Below, one piece after another: positions 9,462 to 17,741 of a DNA stretch of 52,768 nt (positions are counted from its first letter, which is position 1; each line of letters opens with the position of its first letter). Source of the DNA: CAZKNF01 sp964554105 (lineage in GTDB: Bacteria > Bacteroidota > Rhodothermia > Rhodothermales > VXPQ01). A program made the position numbers and the translations under genes. The stretch covers positions 1 to 52,768 of the forward strand of contig CAZKNF010000018.1 of NCBI GenBank assembly GCA_964554105.1, read 5' to 3'. Under the pieces are notes generated by a model. It had not been told where the DNA came from, made no database searches, and saw nothing but the letters and a program-made list of their open reading frames with translations.

Positions 9462-10562
9462 ATGGCAGTATCATCAGTGACCACCAAAGGATCCTCGGAG
9501 CAAGACAGGCTTACGCGCGAGCAGCTGTTGGAGTGGCCCAAAGCAGAACTACATTGCCATCTAGACGGCTCTCTCAGGCTGGAGACGATGCTTAAAATCG
9601 CGCGAGCTGAGGCCAAGCTCGATCTGTTGCCTGCAGATAGCGTGGAGGGTCTGGAGGAGATACTACTGACCATCGATCAGTCCGAGACGCTCCAAGCATA
9701 TCTTTCATGGTTTCGATACAGCATTCCTCTCATGCAGACGACCTCTGCTCTGGCGCAGATCGCGTACGAGCTCGCAGAGGACAATGCACGAGAGCACGTG
9801 CGATACCTCGAGGTCCGTTTCGGACCAATCTTGCATACGGAAGAGGGACTTTCTCTCGAAGAAATAACGGACGCCGTCCTGAATGGACTGTCCCGAGCAG
9901 AGCAAGATTTTGGTATTCGCACAGCCTTGATCGTGTGCGGACTTCGAGATCGTTTCGAGAGCGCGTCCTTGCGACAGGCAGAGCTGGCAAGTGCGTATCG
10001 CAAGAACGGCGTCGTCGGCTTTGACCTGGCCGGTGGCGAGGCCGGAAATCCCCCGAAGCATCATTTGCACGCGTTTTACCACGCTCGCAATAATCTCCTG
10101 AACATGACGATTCACGCAGGAGAATCGTGGGGCCCGGATTCGATCGAGCAGGCGATTTTTGTGTGTGGTGCGCATCGGATAGGCCATGGGACGACGCTCT
10201 ACCAGGATCCGGAGCTTATGCAGTACTTCCTCGATCATCAGATTCCGTTGGAAATATGCCCGACGAGCAATGTGCAGACCCACATCGTGAACGATCTTGA
10301 AACGCATCCTCTACGGCAGTACGTTGGCTTCGGCATTCCGGTCACGATCAATACCGACAATCGACTTTTTAGCCGAACGACAGTTACGAACGAGCTCTGG
10401 CGCGTCCATACGGAAGCTGGCATACCTGCCCACCTCATGCGTGAGATCGTTTTGAATGGATTCAGGTACAGCTTTCTTCCGTGGGATGAGAAGCAACAAG
10501 TGCTGAGATCCGCGATCGAGGACATGCCGATCGCCGCATCGGATCAGTCGCCGGTGTGGTAA
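9462..10562 (+). CDS. add: Adenosine deaminase
   Basis: Deaminates adenosine (and usually deoxyadenosine) to inosine in purine salvage. The 366-residue protein shows the zinc-binding HCHLDGS motif near residue 30, catalytic HAGE near 217, RIGHGT near 237 with the zinc/catalytic His, and the late NTDNR motif near 300, where classical enzymes have an Asp pair (NTDDP). The change of the second Asp of that motif to Asn is worth noting; adenine deaminase-type members also vary here, so substrate preference between adenosine and adenine is not settled. It is transcribed away from tatA across a 245-bp divergent region and lies 45 bp before aroA. Confidence 0.88.
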   Translation: MAVSSVTTKGSSEQDRLTREQLLEWPKAELHCHLDGSLRLETMLKIARAEAKLDLLPADSVEGLEEILLTIDQSETLQAYLSWFRYSIPLMQTTSALAQIAYELAEDNAREHVRYLEVRFGPILHTEEGLSLEEITDAVLNGLSRAEQDFGIRTALIVCGLRDRFESASLRQAELASAYRKNGVVGFDLAGGEAGNPPKHHLHAFYHARNNLLNMTIHAGESWGPDSIEQAIFVCGAHRIGHGTTLYQDPELMQYFLDHQIPLEICPTSNVQTHIVNDLETHPLRQYVGFGIPVTINTDNRLFSRTTVTNELWRVHTEAGIPAHLMREIVLNGFRYSFLPWDEKQQVLRSAIEDMPIAASDQSPVW

Positions 10563-10607
10563 TCTTCGGGTTGAGCTTACAGACTTCAAATTATAAAGCT
10601 TGAAGCG

Positions 10608-11912
10608 TTGGTAGAATATATTGCCTTGCGCGATGCGGCCGTGGTCGGTCAGGCGAATCGTCTCGAGGGGGATGTGCGTCTTCCAGCGGACAAATCCATC
10701 GCACACCGGTCAGCGCTCTTCGCCGCACTCGCCGACGGGACGTCGACGATCCGTAACTATCCTTCCTCTGCAGATCCCCAGACGACGCTCTCGTGTCTGC
10801 GTCGGCTCGGTGTTCGCATCGAGCATGACGGTGACGAGGTACTCAAGGTGGAGGGGCAGGGTCTTGAAGGCCTCGCTTCCGCCGACGGACCCATCGACTG
10901 TGGCAACTCAGGTACGACGATGCGGCTTCTCACAGGCATTCTGGCGGGACAGCCTTTTGACAGCACCGTTTTGGGCGACGCCTCGCTTAACCAAAGGCCG
11001 ATGGATCGCATCGCCCTTCCCCTTCGCGAGATGGGTGCTCGGATTTCGCTGACCAACGGGCACGCCCCTATTAAAATTGAGGGCGGCAGGACGCTGCATG
11101 GCATAACGTATAGATTGCCCGTGGCATCGGCGCAGGTCAAGTCGTGCATTCTGCTGGCAGGCCTTTTCGCGTCGGGAACCACTACGGTCGTCGAGGTGGA
11201 AATGTCACGCGATCATACGGAGCGCATGCTCGGACTAACTACACTCGACATGGAGGGGGAGCGGCAGATCAGGGTCGCACGAGGTCAGCGTATCGAACCT
11301 CGTGAATGGATCGTTCCTCGCGATTTTTCGGCAGCGGCATTTTTCATGGTAGCAGGTTCGATTATTCCAAATTCACACGTTCGTCTTGAGAAGGTCGGAC
11401 TCAACCCGACTCGGAGCGCATTGCTGGACGTTCTTCGAGCTATGGGTGCGGACATTCGGGTCTTTAATGAGCACGAAGATGGGGGAGAACCGGTGGGCGA
11501 CCTTCACATTCGATCCTCCGAGTTGAACGGCGTTTCGATTTCGGGAAAGCTAATTCCGACGCTCATCGACGAGATACCGGTGCTGGCTGTCGCGGGAGCC
11601 ATCGCTTCGGGGCGCACCGAGATCCGCGACGCCGGGGAGCTCCGGGTCAAGGAGACAGACAGAATCCGCGCGATGGTGGACAACCTCCGAAGCATGGGTG
11701 CGAGGGTCGAGGAATTTGAAGACGGATTTACAGTCGAAGGCGGAGCGAAGCTAGAGGGCGCGGACGTTGAGAGTTTTGACGACCATCGAATCGCAATGGC
11801 GATGGGCGTCGCGGGCTTGGTGGCAGAAGGTGAAACCGTAATTTCCGGCGCTTCATGCGCCGACGTCTCTTTCCCGGGATTCTGGGATAAACTAGGAGCG
11901 ATTCTAGGCTAG
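10608..11912 (+). CDS. aroA: 3-phosphoshikimate 1-carboxyvinyltransferase (EPSP synthase)
   Basis: Joins phosphoenolpyruvate to shikimate-3-phosphate in aromatic amino acid synthesis. At about 430 residues it has normal length. Near the N-terminus it has LPADKSIAHRSAL (usual PGDKSISHRA), then GNSGTTMRLL, QRPM, the SAQVKSC loop, SRDHTERML, and the C-terminal RVKETDRI and DHRIAMA motifs. The Gly of the PEP-loop PGDKS is Ala here. The start is unclear: TTG at 10608, TTG at 10626 and GTG at 10641 are all in frame and none has a good ribosome site. It probably shares a transcript with add. Confidence 0.95.
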   Translation: MVEYIALRDAAVVGQANRLEGDVRLPADKSIAHRSALFAALADGTSTIRNYPSSADPQTTLSCLRRLGVRIEHDGDEVLKVEGQGLEGLASADGPIDCGNSGTTMRLLTGILAGQPFDSTVLGDASLNQRPMDRIALPLREMGARISLTNGHAPIKIEGGRTLHGITYRLPVASAQVKSCILLAGLFASGTTTVVEVEMSRDHTERMLGLTTLDMEGERQIRVARGQRIEPREWIVPRDFSAAAFFMVAGSIIPNSHVRLEKVGLNPTRSALLDVLRAMGADIRVFNEHEDGGEPVGDLHIRSSELNGVSISGKLIPTLIDEIPVLAVAGAIASGRTEIRDAGELRVKETDRIRAMVDNLRSMGARVEEFEDGFTVEGGAKLEGADVESFDDHRIAMAMGVAGLVAEGETVISGASCADVSFPGFWDKLGAILG

Positions 11913-11940
11913 ACTGCATTCTGTTGGTAGTTGTGGTGGC

Positions 11941-12267
11941 CTAGATGTCCCCGGATGGTATCCAGAGGTGTTTCACGAGGTCCACACAGCCCTGATCATC
12001 GAATGCAACGCCCTCACTCCGCAGCCGCTCCTCCATGACGTCAGGACCTTCGAAATGGCGCTTCCCGCTGAGGGCGCCGAACCGATTTACTACTCGGTGA
12101 CATGGCAGCGGGGCTGCTGATGCTGCGCTCAACGCCCAGCCGACCGTGCGCGCCGCGCTCCGCACGCCTAAATGCTCCGCTATATGGCCGTACGTGGTGA
12201 CCTTTCCGAAGGGGATCTTTGCAACGACATCCCACACGCGCTCGAAGAAGTCGATTTGCTCAGTCAT
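11941..12267 (-). CDS. MGMT-fold protein (alkyltransferase-like size, with active-site Cys)
   Basis: A 108-residue stand-alone version of the C-terminal domain of O6-alkylguanine-DNA alkyltransferases. It includes the helix-turn-helix segment (PFGKVTTYGHIAEHLG, about 19-34) and the active-site region at 54-60. The PCHR motif is present (Cys56), whereas alkyltransferase-like (ATL) proteins of this short length generally have Trp or Ala in that place and only flag lesions. It may therefore keep acceptor activity. It is convergent with aroA (28 bp between stops) and divergent from murB. The fold is certain; whether it transfers alkyl groups is inference. Confidence 0.88.
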   Translation of the reverse strand: MTEQIDFFERVWDVVAKIPFGKVTTYGHIAEHLGVRSAARTVGWALSAASAAPLPCHRVVNRFGALSGKRHFEGPDVMEERLRSEGVAFDDQGCVDLVKHLWIPSGDI

Positions 12268-12449
12268 TAGAGGCCGGATTCGCCGGTAGTCAGCAACAAA
12301 GCTCGACTGCCCAATGTTATCCGATGGATCGAATGCACATGATCGCTTGGTTGAACGACTGCACTGTCTCGCTGACTGAATGTACGCCTAGCGCGCCCAA
12401 TTTTCCCTGGCGGCCAAAACGGTCGTTCTCGAAAAACACGACGTTATAA

Positions 12450-13463
12450 ATGAGCATTAGTTCGAGTATTTCTCCGGAGGCGCTGCGAGCGCTGGACAGC
12501 GAGCTCGGGCAAGATCGAGTTCTCCGGAGCGTTGTATTGGGTCCATATACAACCTTTCAGATAGGTGGACCAGCAGACCTGTTCTACGAGGCACACACGG
12601 GGGACGAACTGGCGAGGGCGATAGTTCTTGCGCGCGAGTACGAGATTCCGCACTTCCTTCTCGGGCTCGGAGCAAATATTCTGATTGGTGACGGCGGTTT
12701 CCGCGGACTCGTCATTCGGAGTGCAGCTCGCCACATGCATGTTGACGTTGAATCCGGACGATTGTGGGTCGAGAGCGGTGCGATCATGTACCCAGACGTC
12801 ATCCACACGGCCGTGAACTGCGGTCTGTCCGGACTCGAGCATTACGTCGGCATTCCATCGACGGTGGGAGGTGCATTGTGGCAAAATCTACACTTTCTTT
12901 CACCGCCTCCAGAACGTGAGCGGACGATGTTTATCGAAGAGGTTGTCGATGAAGCAGAGATCCTCACCGAGGAAAACGACAGAAAGTCTGTAGGCGTCGA
13001 CTACTTCAATTTCGGGTATGACTATTCGATCTTGCACGATCGTGCCGACATCGTGCTGTCGGCCACGTTCAGGCTCGAGCCGGCTGACGCCGGGCGCATG
13101 GAGGAGATCATGAGGGCCAATCTCGCGTGGCGACGCGAGCGTCATCCGCCGCTGGACACGGAGCCGAGTGCGGGATCGATCTTCAAGAAAATAGAAGGTG
13201 TCGGCGCCGGGCGGCTGATCGATCAGTGCGGCTTGAAAGGAATGTCTGTGGGAAGTGCCGAGATCACGACACGTCATGCAAACATCATGATCAACCGTGG
13301 CGGGGCAAAGGCTTCCGACGTTCGGGCGATGATCGCGTACGTGCAAGAGGTCGTCGAGCGCGAGACCGGCTATCACCTCCAGCCGGAGATATCATTTATC
13401 GGAGAGTTTTATCCGCCTACGTCGACGGAGCCGGTGCGTGCATCGGAGGAGCGGCTGGCGTGA
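12450..13463 (+). CDS. murB: UDP-N-acetylenolpyruvoylglucosamine reductase-type FAD protein
   Basis: FAD/NADPH enzyme that makes UDP-MurNAc for peptidoglycan in the cytoplasm. In 337 residues it has TTFQIGGPAD (FAD domain start), LGLGANILIGD where classical MurB has GGSN, and GIPSTVGGALWQN where most have GIPGTVGGAxxxNAG. Catalytic Ser lies in SAGSIFKK and Glu in the QPEISFIGEF end. A stretch of about 20 residues after WQN (LHFLSPPPERERTMF) replaces the usual NAGAYG loop. Enough is conserved to call the family, but it is a divergent branch. Its stop overlaps the ccmB start by 4 bp. Confidence 0.88.
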   Translation: MSISSSISPEALRALDSELGQDRVLRSVVLGPYTTFQIGGPADLFYEAHTGDELARAIVLAREYEIPHFLLGLGANILIGDGGFRGLVIRSAARHMHVDVESGRLWVESGAIMYPDVIHTAVNCGLSGLEHYVGIPSTVGGALWQNLHFLSPPPERERTMFIEEVVDEAEILTEENDRKSVGVDYFNFGYDYSILHDRADIVLSATFRLEPADAGRMEEIMRANLAWRRERHPPLDTEPSAGSIFKKIEGVGAGRLIDQCGLKGMSVGSAEITTRHANIMINRGGAKASDVRAMIAYVQEVVERETGYHLQPEISFIGEFYPPTSTEPVRASEERLA

Positions 13464-14131
13464 GATGGTTTGCGGGTGCGTGGGCCGTTTTTGAGAAGGA
13501 TGTGCGGCTGGAATTACGCAGCCGGTACGCGATCAACATGTTGTTGATGTTCGTTTTGGCGTCACTGCTGTTGATGCTCTTCGCCATAGGTCAGGAGCCA
13601 CTGACTCGGCGCGTAGAGTCGGCGTTGCTCTGGATCGTGATACTTTTCGCCGCATCGATAGGCCTCGGGCGCTCCTTCGTAAGCGAGGAGGAGCGCGGGA
13701 CGGTACTCCTTCTGCGCCTCAATACCATGCCGAGCATGGTGTATGCCGGCAAGTTTCTGTTCAACTTTCTTCTGGTCCTCGTGCTCAACATAGTTGCCGT
13801 CGTCGTGTTGGCGATTCTTCTCGGCATGCGGGTGGCGGAGCCGGGGCTGCTGGCCATCGTGGTGCTTCTCGGTTCGCTCGGGCTCGCAGGTGCGACGACG
13901 CTTCTGGCAGCTATCATTGCGCGGTCCGCGACGCATGGCCCGCTCCTTCCGGTGCTGCTGTTTCCGGTGCTGGCACCATTACTGATGTCTGTCGTATCGG
14001 CAACTCGTCATTCATTATTGGGCGAGGCTGCGTGGCAGCTTGCGTTGGATGAATTGACGACGCTTGTGGCGTTCGCCGGCGTCGTTATCACGGCATCCGT
14101 ACTTCTTTTCGACTACGTATGGAACGATTGA
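13460..14131 (+). CDS. ccmB: Heme exporter protein CcmB
   Basis: Membrane subunit of the CcmAB(CD) ABC-type complex that releases holo-CcmE during cytochrome c maturation. The product is 223 residues, hydrophobic, with about six membrane helices and the family's N-terminal FxKDVRLELRSRYAI and EEERGT motifs. The start is the GTG at 13460, which overlaps the murB TGA as GTGA; GGAGG at 13445-13449 lies upstream. A longer open frame running back to 13127 lies over murB in another frame and is not real coding. The ATPase gene ccmA is not adjacent, which is unusual. ccmC follows at once. Confidence 0.93.
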   Translation: MRWFAGAWAVFEKDVRLELRSRYAINMLLMFVLASLLLMLFAIGQEPLTRRVESALLWIVILFAASIGLGRSFVSEEERGTVLLLRLNTMPSMVYAGKFLFNFLLVLVLNIVAVVVLAILLGMRVAEPGLLAIVVLLGSLGLAGATTLLAAIIARSATHGPLLPVLLFPVLAPLLMSVVSATRHSLLGEAAWQLALDELTTLVAFAGVVITASVLLFDYVWND

Positions 14132-14143
14132 TTGATTGACGAT

Positions 14144-14839
14144 ATGCATTCTCGTACGTACCGGGTGGTACGAAACGTCGTGGTGGTCTGGCTCACGCTC
14201 GTCATTCTCGCCGGCTTCCTACTCGACATCCCGAGAATTCAGATTCTCGAACACACCGCTCGTAATTTGTATTTCCACGTGCCCATGTGGTTTACGATGA
14301 TGGCGGCGTTCTTCGTGTCCGCCTATCATTCATTACGATATTTACAGAGCCGCGATCGCATACGGGATATTCGTGCACTCCAGGCGGCGCGTGTCGGCGC
14401 CGTATTTGGGATCCTCGGTCTCATAACAGGGATTGTTTGGGCGCGATTTACGTGGTACCAGGGTACGAATGTCTGGTGGAACTTCGATCCGAAGCAAACC
14501 CTGGCAGCGGTGCAGCTGCTTATTTACGGCGCTTATTTTACCCTGCGGTCGGCGATAGACGAGGTCGAGAGACGAGCGCGGATTGCTGCCGTGTACAACT
14601 TGTTTGCAGCTGTGACCGTGCCCTTCTTGTTGTACGTGCTACCGCGTCAGATGGAAAGTCTGCATCCCGGTGCGGAAGGGAATCCAGCCTTTAGCGACAT
14701 CACGCATCCGGTAATGCGGCTGGTGTTCTACCCGGCCGTGATAGGATTCATCGGCCTTTTTTGGGTGCTCTACACGCAGCGTGTGCGGCTCGCGCGGATA
14801 GCACTCCGCTACGACGATTTTGATGAAGCGACCACATGA
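14144..14839 (+). CDS. ccmC: Heme exporter protein CcmC
   Basis: Heme-handling membrane protein that presents heme to CcmE at the periplasmic face. The 231-residue product has six predicted membrane helices, the tryptophan-rich heme motif WWNFDPKQT (111-119) and the two conserved His ligands in NLYFHVPM (His45) and ITHPVM (His188). Upstream there is an in-frame TTG at 14132 directly after the ccmB stop; the ATG at 14144 is preferred. The junction holds three tandem GATT units (14126-14137) and no clear ribosome site, so translational coupling to ccmB is likely. Confidence 0.94.
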   Translation: MHSRTYRVVRNVVVVWLTLVILAGFLLDIPRIQILEHTARNLYFHVPMWFTMMAAFFVSAYHSLRYLQSRDRIRDIRALQAARVGAVFGILGLITGIVWARFTWYQGTNVWWNFDPKQTLAAVQLLIYGAYFTLRSAIDEVERRARIAAVYNLFAAVTVPFLLYVLPRQMESLHPGAEGNPAFSDITHPVMRLVFYPAVIGFIGLFWVLYTQRVRLARIALRYDDFDEATT

Positions 14840-15105
14840 CGATACACCCACTTCAAGAAGACACCACCGCCGCGATGCAATCTGCGCCGTATGACACGGT
14901 GTGGAGCATCGAGGAGGTGCCGACACAGGAGCGCGAAGGCATCGAGCGAGTGATGCTTGCCGAGGACAAACTCTACGTCGTGCTCGGCGTCGTTCTCATC
15001 ATCTGGATCGGCATCGTAATCCTCCTTTACAGAACCGATCGCAAGATCGACCGACTGGAACGTAAAAGTGATGAGCGCATTCCAGACGAAACCACACAAT
15101 TGTAA
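14836..15105 (+). CDS. ccmD: CcmD family small membrane protein
   Basis: CcmD is a small bitopic protein that helps release holo-CcmE from CcmABC. This 89-residue product has a single membrane helix at about 46-65 (LYVVLGVVLIIWIGIVILLY) followed by a charged RTDRKIDRLERK segment, the typical CcmD layout. The N-terminal 40 residues are acidic and longer than usual; an internal ATG at about residue 40 (MLAEDKLYVV) would give the canonical 50-residue size. The ATG overlaps the ccmC stop as ATGA. Identity rests on position, size and topology more than on sequence. Confidence 0.8.
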   Translation: MTIHPLQEDTTAAMQSAPYDTVWSIEEVPTQEREGIERVMLAEDKLYVVLGVVLIIWIGIVILLYRTDRKIDRLERKSDERIPDETTQL

Positions 15106-15128
15106 CCCAATCGTTCTGTCTTTCGGCC

Positions 15129-15530
15129 GTGAAGCCTAAAACGATATTTGGTGTCGTCCTCCTGTTTGGATTCAGCATGCTGCTGTTCGCCAACTTCGGC
15201 GAGCAGGTGGGTGGTTACATGGGCTTCGAAGAAGCACACGCGAGCGGCGCAAGCGCGCACGTCGTAGGGACGTGGGTGGAGGAGCGGCAGTATGGGTACG
15301 ATCGCGAGAGCAACGTCTTCAGTTTCTATATGGAAGACGAGTCGGGCGCGGTTCGACTGGTCAATTACCCGAACCCCAAGCCTGCTAACTTCGAGGACGC
15401 CGAGCGGCTCGTCATCGAGGGCTTCCCCGATGGAGATGTCTTCGTCGCAAAGCACATCCTTGTGAAGTGCCCCTCCAAATACAACGAAACCAACTCCGAG
15501 TTTACAGATAGATCAGGGTCGCGAGGATAA
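15129..15530 (+). CDS. ccmE: Cytochrome c maturation protein CcmE, CxxxY type
   Basis: Periplasmic heme chaperone anchored by an N-terminal helix (about 4-22). The OB-fold region runs from about 45 to 118. In classical CcmE the heme is bound covalently by His in HxxxY; here the motif is KCPSKY with Cys114 and Tyr118 (C-x3-Y), the form known from some sulfate reducers, archaea and relatives. The start is a GTG at 15129 without an obvious ribosome site, 23 bp after ccmD. The last 29 bp overlap the end of the convergent gene mgtE. ccmF, ccmG and ccmH are not in the window. Confidence 0.93.
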   Translation: MKPKTIFGVVLLFGFSMLLFANFGEQVGGYMGFEEAHASGASAHVVGTWVEERQYGYDRESNVFSFYMEDESGAVRLVNYPNPKPANFEDAERLVIEGFPDGDVFVAKHILVKCPSKYNETNSEFTDRSGSRG

Positions 15531-16896
15531 AGTAAACGGCCAGCCCTACGATGTCGTTACTCGTAGTGATGAATGGCCCCGTAGCGAGCGCCGGATCGAT
15601 TTCGAACTTGTGAAGGAAGATCGGAACAGTCGTTCCTATGATCGTGGCTAATACGATCACCAGCAGCATCGAAACGGCCGCCGTGACAGCGAGCAGATGG
15701 ACGTTCTGTTCTGTAATCGGCAAGAGCATGACTGCGGCGCCGAGGACCAGCGCCAGTACTACCCCATTCAGCAGCGCTACACCAAGTTCTTTCACCAGGC
15801 GTGGAGCCACATCGCTGAGCCAGAGATCACCGCTCGCGAGGCCCTGAACGACGATTGCGGAGCTTTGAATTCCTGCATTTCCCGCCATCGCCATTACAAC
15901 TGGGATGAAGGCTGCAAGCACTACGGCCTGCTCGAGTGCCCCTTCGAATCGACCAATCACGAGACCGGACAACCCGGCGCCTACCAATCCAGCAAGGAGC
16001 CACGGCAGCCTCCCCCTGCTGATCCGCAGAATGGAATCCGTTGGCTCCTCGCTGCCGGACATGCCGCTCATGAGCTGGATATCCTCTTCAGCCTCCTCTC
16101 GAATCACGTCGACGATGTCGTCGATCGTTATCCGCCCCAGCATTCGACCGTCAGCGTCCACGACGGGCAGCGAGACGAGATCGTATCTCTGCATAATCCG
16201 TGCGACTTCTTCCTGGTCGATTTCCGGCGGTACAGAAATCACGTCGGTATCCATGATGTCACCGACTCTCATGTGGGCCGGCGAAAGGAGAATGCTTTTT
16301 AGCGAAACGGTACCTGCCAGCTTATTCTCACTGTCGAATACGAAGACCGCGTAAAGGTCTTCCACGGACTCCGCATTGCGCCGCACCTCCTCTGTTACAT
16401 CGGCAACCGTCCACATCTCCGGTACGGAAACGAACTCCGTAGCCATTATGCCGCCGGCCGATTCCTCGTCATAGCCGAGAAGAGCACGCACGTCGGCGCT
16501 GTCCTCAAGGGTGGGGAGCACCTGAGACGCGATGTCAGGTGGGAGATCCGCGAGCACATCAGCCGCATCGTCGGTCTCGAGGTGATCGAGAAGGGCTGTG
16601 AGTCGTGCCGCCTTGGCTTCTTCGAGCAGGTCGGTGCGGAAGGCGTCGTCCAATTCCGCAAGTGCAAGGCCCGCTTTTTCGGCCGAAAGCCAGCGGAAGA
16701 GTCGCCTCGCGTCCTCCATAGGCAGGTGGGTCAGGAGGCGCGAAAGGTCGGCTGGATAGAGATCGGCCACGAGATTCATGACCATGCCCCGTTGGCCGGA
16801 TGCCAGCAGGGAGGCGATATCGTTCACCAGCCCGGAGTCGATCTCCAGGAGCCCTCGCTGCTCTTCGTCCCCTCTAACAACGGCCGGATCTTCCAT
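15502..16896 (-). CDS. mgtE: Magnesium transporter MgtE
   Basis: Mg2+ channel of the inner membrane whose cytosolic domains close the pore when Mg2+ is high. The 464-residue protein has an MgtE N domain of helical repeats (about 20-135), including the DAADVLADLP motif, and a pair of CBS domains (about 140-265; VGDIMDTDVISVPP). A five-helix membrane domain (about 285-464) has the conserved PVVMAMAGNAGIQSS stretch and ends at the very C-terminus. Length and order fit the family exactly. The gene converges on ccmE with a 29-bp coding overlap, and rsmA ends 33 bp upstream of its start. Confidence 0.97.
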   Translation of the reverse strand: MEDPAVVRGDEEQRGLLEIDSGLVNDIASLLASGQRGMVMNLVADLYPADLSRLLTHLPMEDARRLFRWLSAEKAGLALAELDDAFRTDLLEEAKAARLTALLDHLETDDAADVLADLPPDIASQVLPTLEDSADVRALLGYDEESAGGIMATEFVSVPEMWTVADVTEEVRRNAESVEDLYAVFVFDSENKLAGTVSLKSILLSPAHMRVGDIMDTDVISVPPEIDQEEVARIMQRYDLVSLPVVDADGRMLGRITIDDIVDVIREEAEEDIQLMSGMSGSEEPTDSILRISRGRLPWLLAGLVGAGLSGLVIGRFEGALEQAVVLAAFIPVVMAMAGNAGIQSSAIVVQGLASGDLWLSDVAPRLVKELGVALLNGVVLALVLGAAVMLLPITEQNVHLLAVTAAVSMLLVIVLATIIGTTVPIFLHKFEIDPALATGPFITTSNDIVGLAVYFILATLIYL

Positions 16897-16929
16897 GCTG
16901 ACAGTGGTACTGCACCGATTTGAATGAGA

Positions 16930-17724
16930 TCATGCTTCGCCCTTTACGTGGGCCTCAAGATAGCGAGCCAAATCTATAAACTCTGCGGGAGTAAGCTCTT
17001 CCGCGCGGCGTTTTTTGAGTGTCCCAGGAAGTTCGATGTCCTGTTCGCGTGTCCATCTGCTGAGACTATTGTGAAGCGTTTTGCGCCGTTGATTGAAGGC
17101 GGAGCGAATGATGCTGCGAAGGAACTCGGAATCGACCGAGCATAGCTCCTCGTTTGCCCTCTCAAAATCGACACGCATGACGGCGCTCTTTACATCCGGC
17201 CGCGGCCGGAATACATTCGGCGACACCTTAAATAGTAGATCCGGTCGGGAATTGAGTTGAGTCTGAACGCTGAGAATTCCATACTCCTTGGTGCGGGGTT
17301 GCGCGATGAGGCGGAGTGCCACCTCATACTGCATCATCAGAACAGCTTCGCGAACTACCGAGCGCGCGTCCATGAGTCCGAAGAGTACCTGGCTCGTGAT
17401 ATTGTAAGGCAAATTACCAACTACGTAGATCGGCCTGCCCTTCTCACCGGCAAGGTCGCGCCAATCGACCTTCAGAACATCCTCATGACGCACGTCCAGT
17501 CCAGGATGCATTCTTCGGAGGAGGTCAACGGCACGGTGATCGATCTCAACGGCCGTGAAGGAAGGAAAACGCTCGAGGAGCAAACCCGTTAATGCGCCGG
17601 TCCCGGGCCCGATCTCCACAACGTGGGCATCTTCAGGAGCACGTATGGACTCGACGATCTTCCGCACGATATTGGGATCGTGCAGGAAGTTCTGGCCCAG
17701 GCTTTGCTTGGGACGAAATTGCAT
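16930..17724 (-). CDS. rsmA: 16S rRNA dimethyladenosine transferase RsmA (KsgA)
   Basis: Dimethylates two adjacent adenosines near the 3' end of 16S rRNA (A1518/A1519 in E. coli numbering) using S-adenosylmethionine. In 264 residues it shows the N-terminal KQSLGQNFLHDP motif, SAM motif EIGPGTG (37-43), acidic motif VEIDHRAV, and catalytic NLPY (104-107). A C-terminal helical domain contains the AFNQRRKTLHNSL motif. It sits 17 bp after the VWA gene and 33 bp before mgtE, so the three are probably one transcript. Confidence 0.97.
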   Translation of the reverse strand: MQFRPKQSLGQNFLHDPNIVRKIVESIRAPEDAHVVEIGPGTGALTGLLLERFPSFTAVEIDHRAVDLLRRMHPGLDVRHEDVLKVDWRDLAGEKGRPIYVVGNLPYNITSQVLFGLMDARSVVREAVLMMQYEVALRLIAQPRTKEYGILSVQTQLNSRPDLLFKVSPNVFRPRPDVKSAVMRVDFERANEELCSVDSEFLRSIIRSAFNQRRKTLHNSLSRWTREQDIELPGTLKKRRAEELTPAEFIDLARYLEAHVKGEA

Positions 17725-17741
17725 GGGTGCCTGAGAGGAAG

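Noticed and set aside
9226..9474. 82-residue frame on minus directly upstream of tatA
   Set aside because: It overlaps the tatA ribosome site and the start of add, has random-looking composition and no start signal.
13127..13459. Open frame extending ccmB upstream over the end of murB (13127 start)
   Set aside because: The extra residues are Arg/Gly-rich and unlike CcmB, and murB motifs in the other frame are clear. The GTG at 13460 gives the normal CcmB start.
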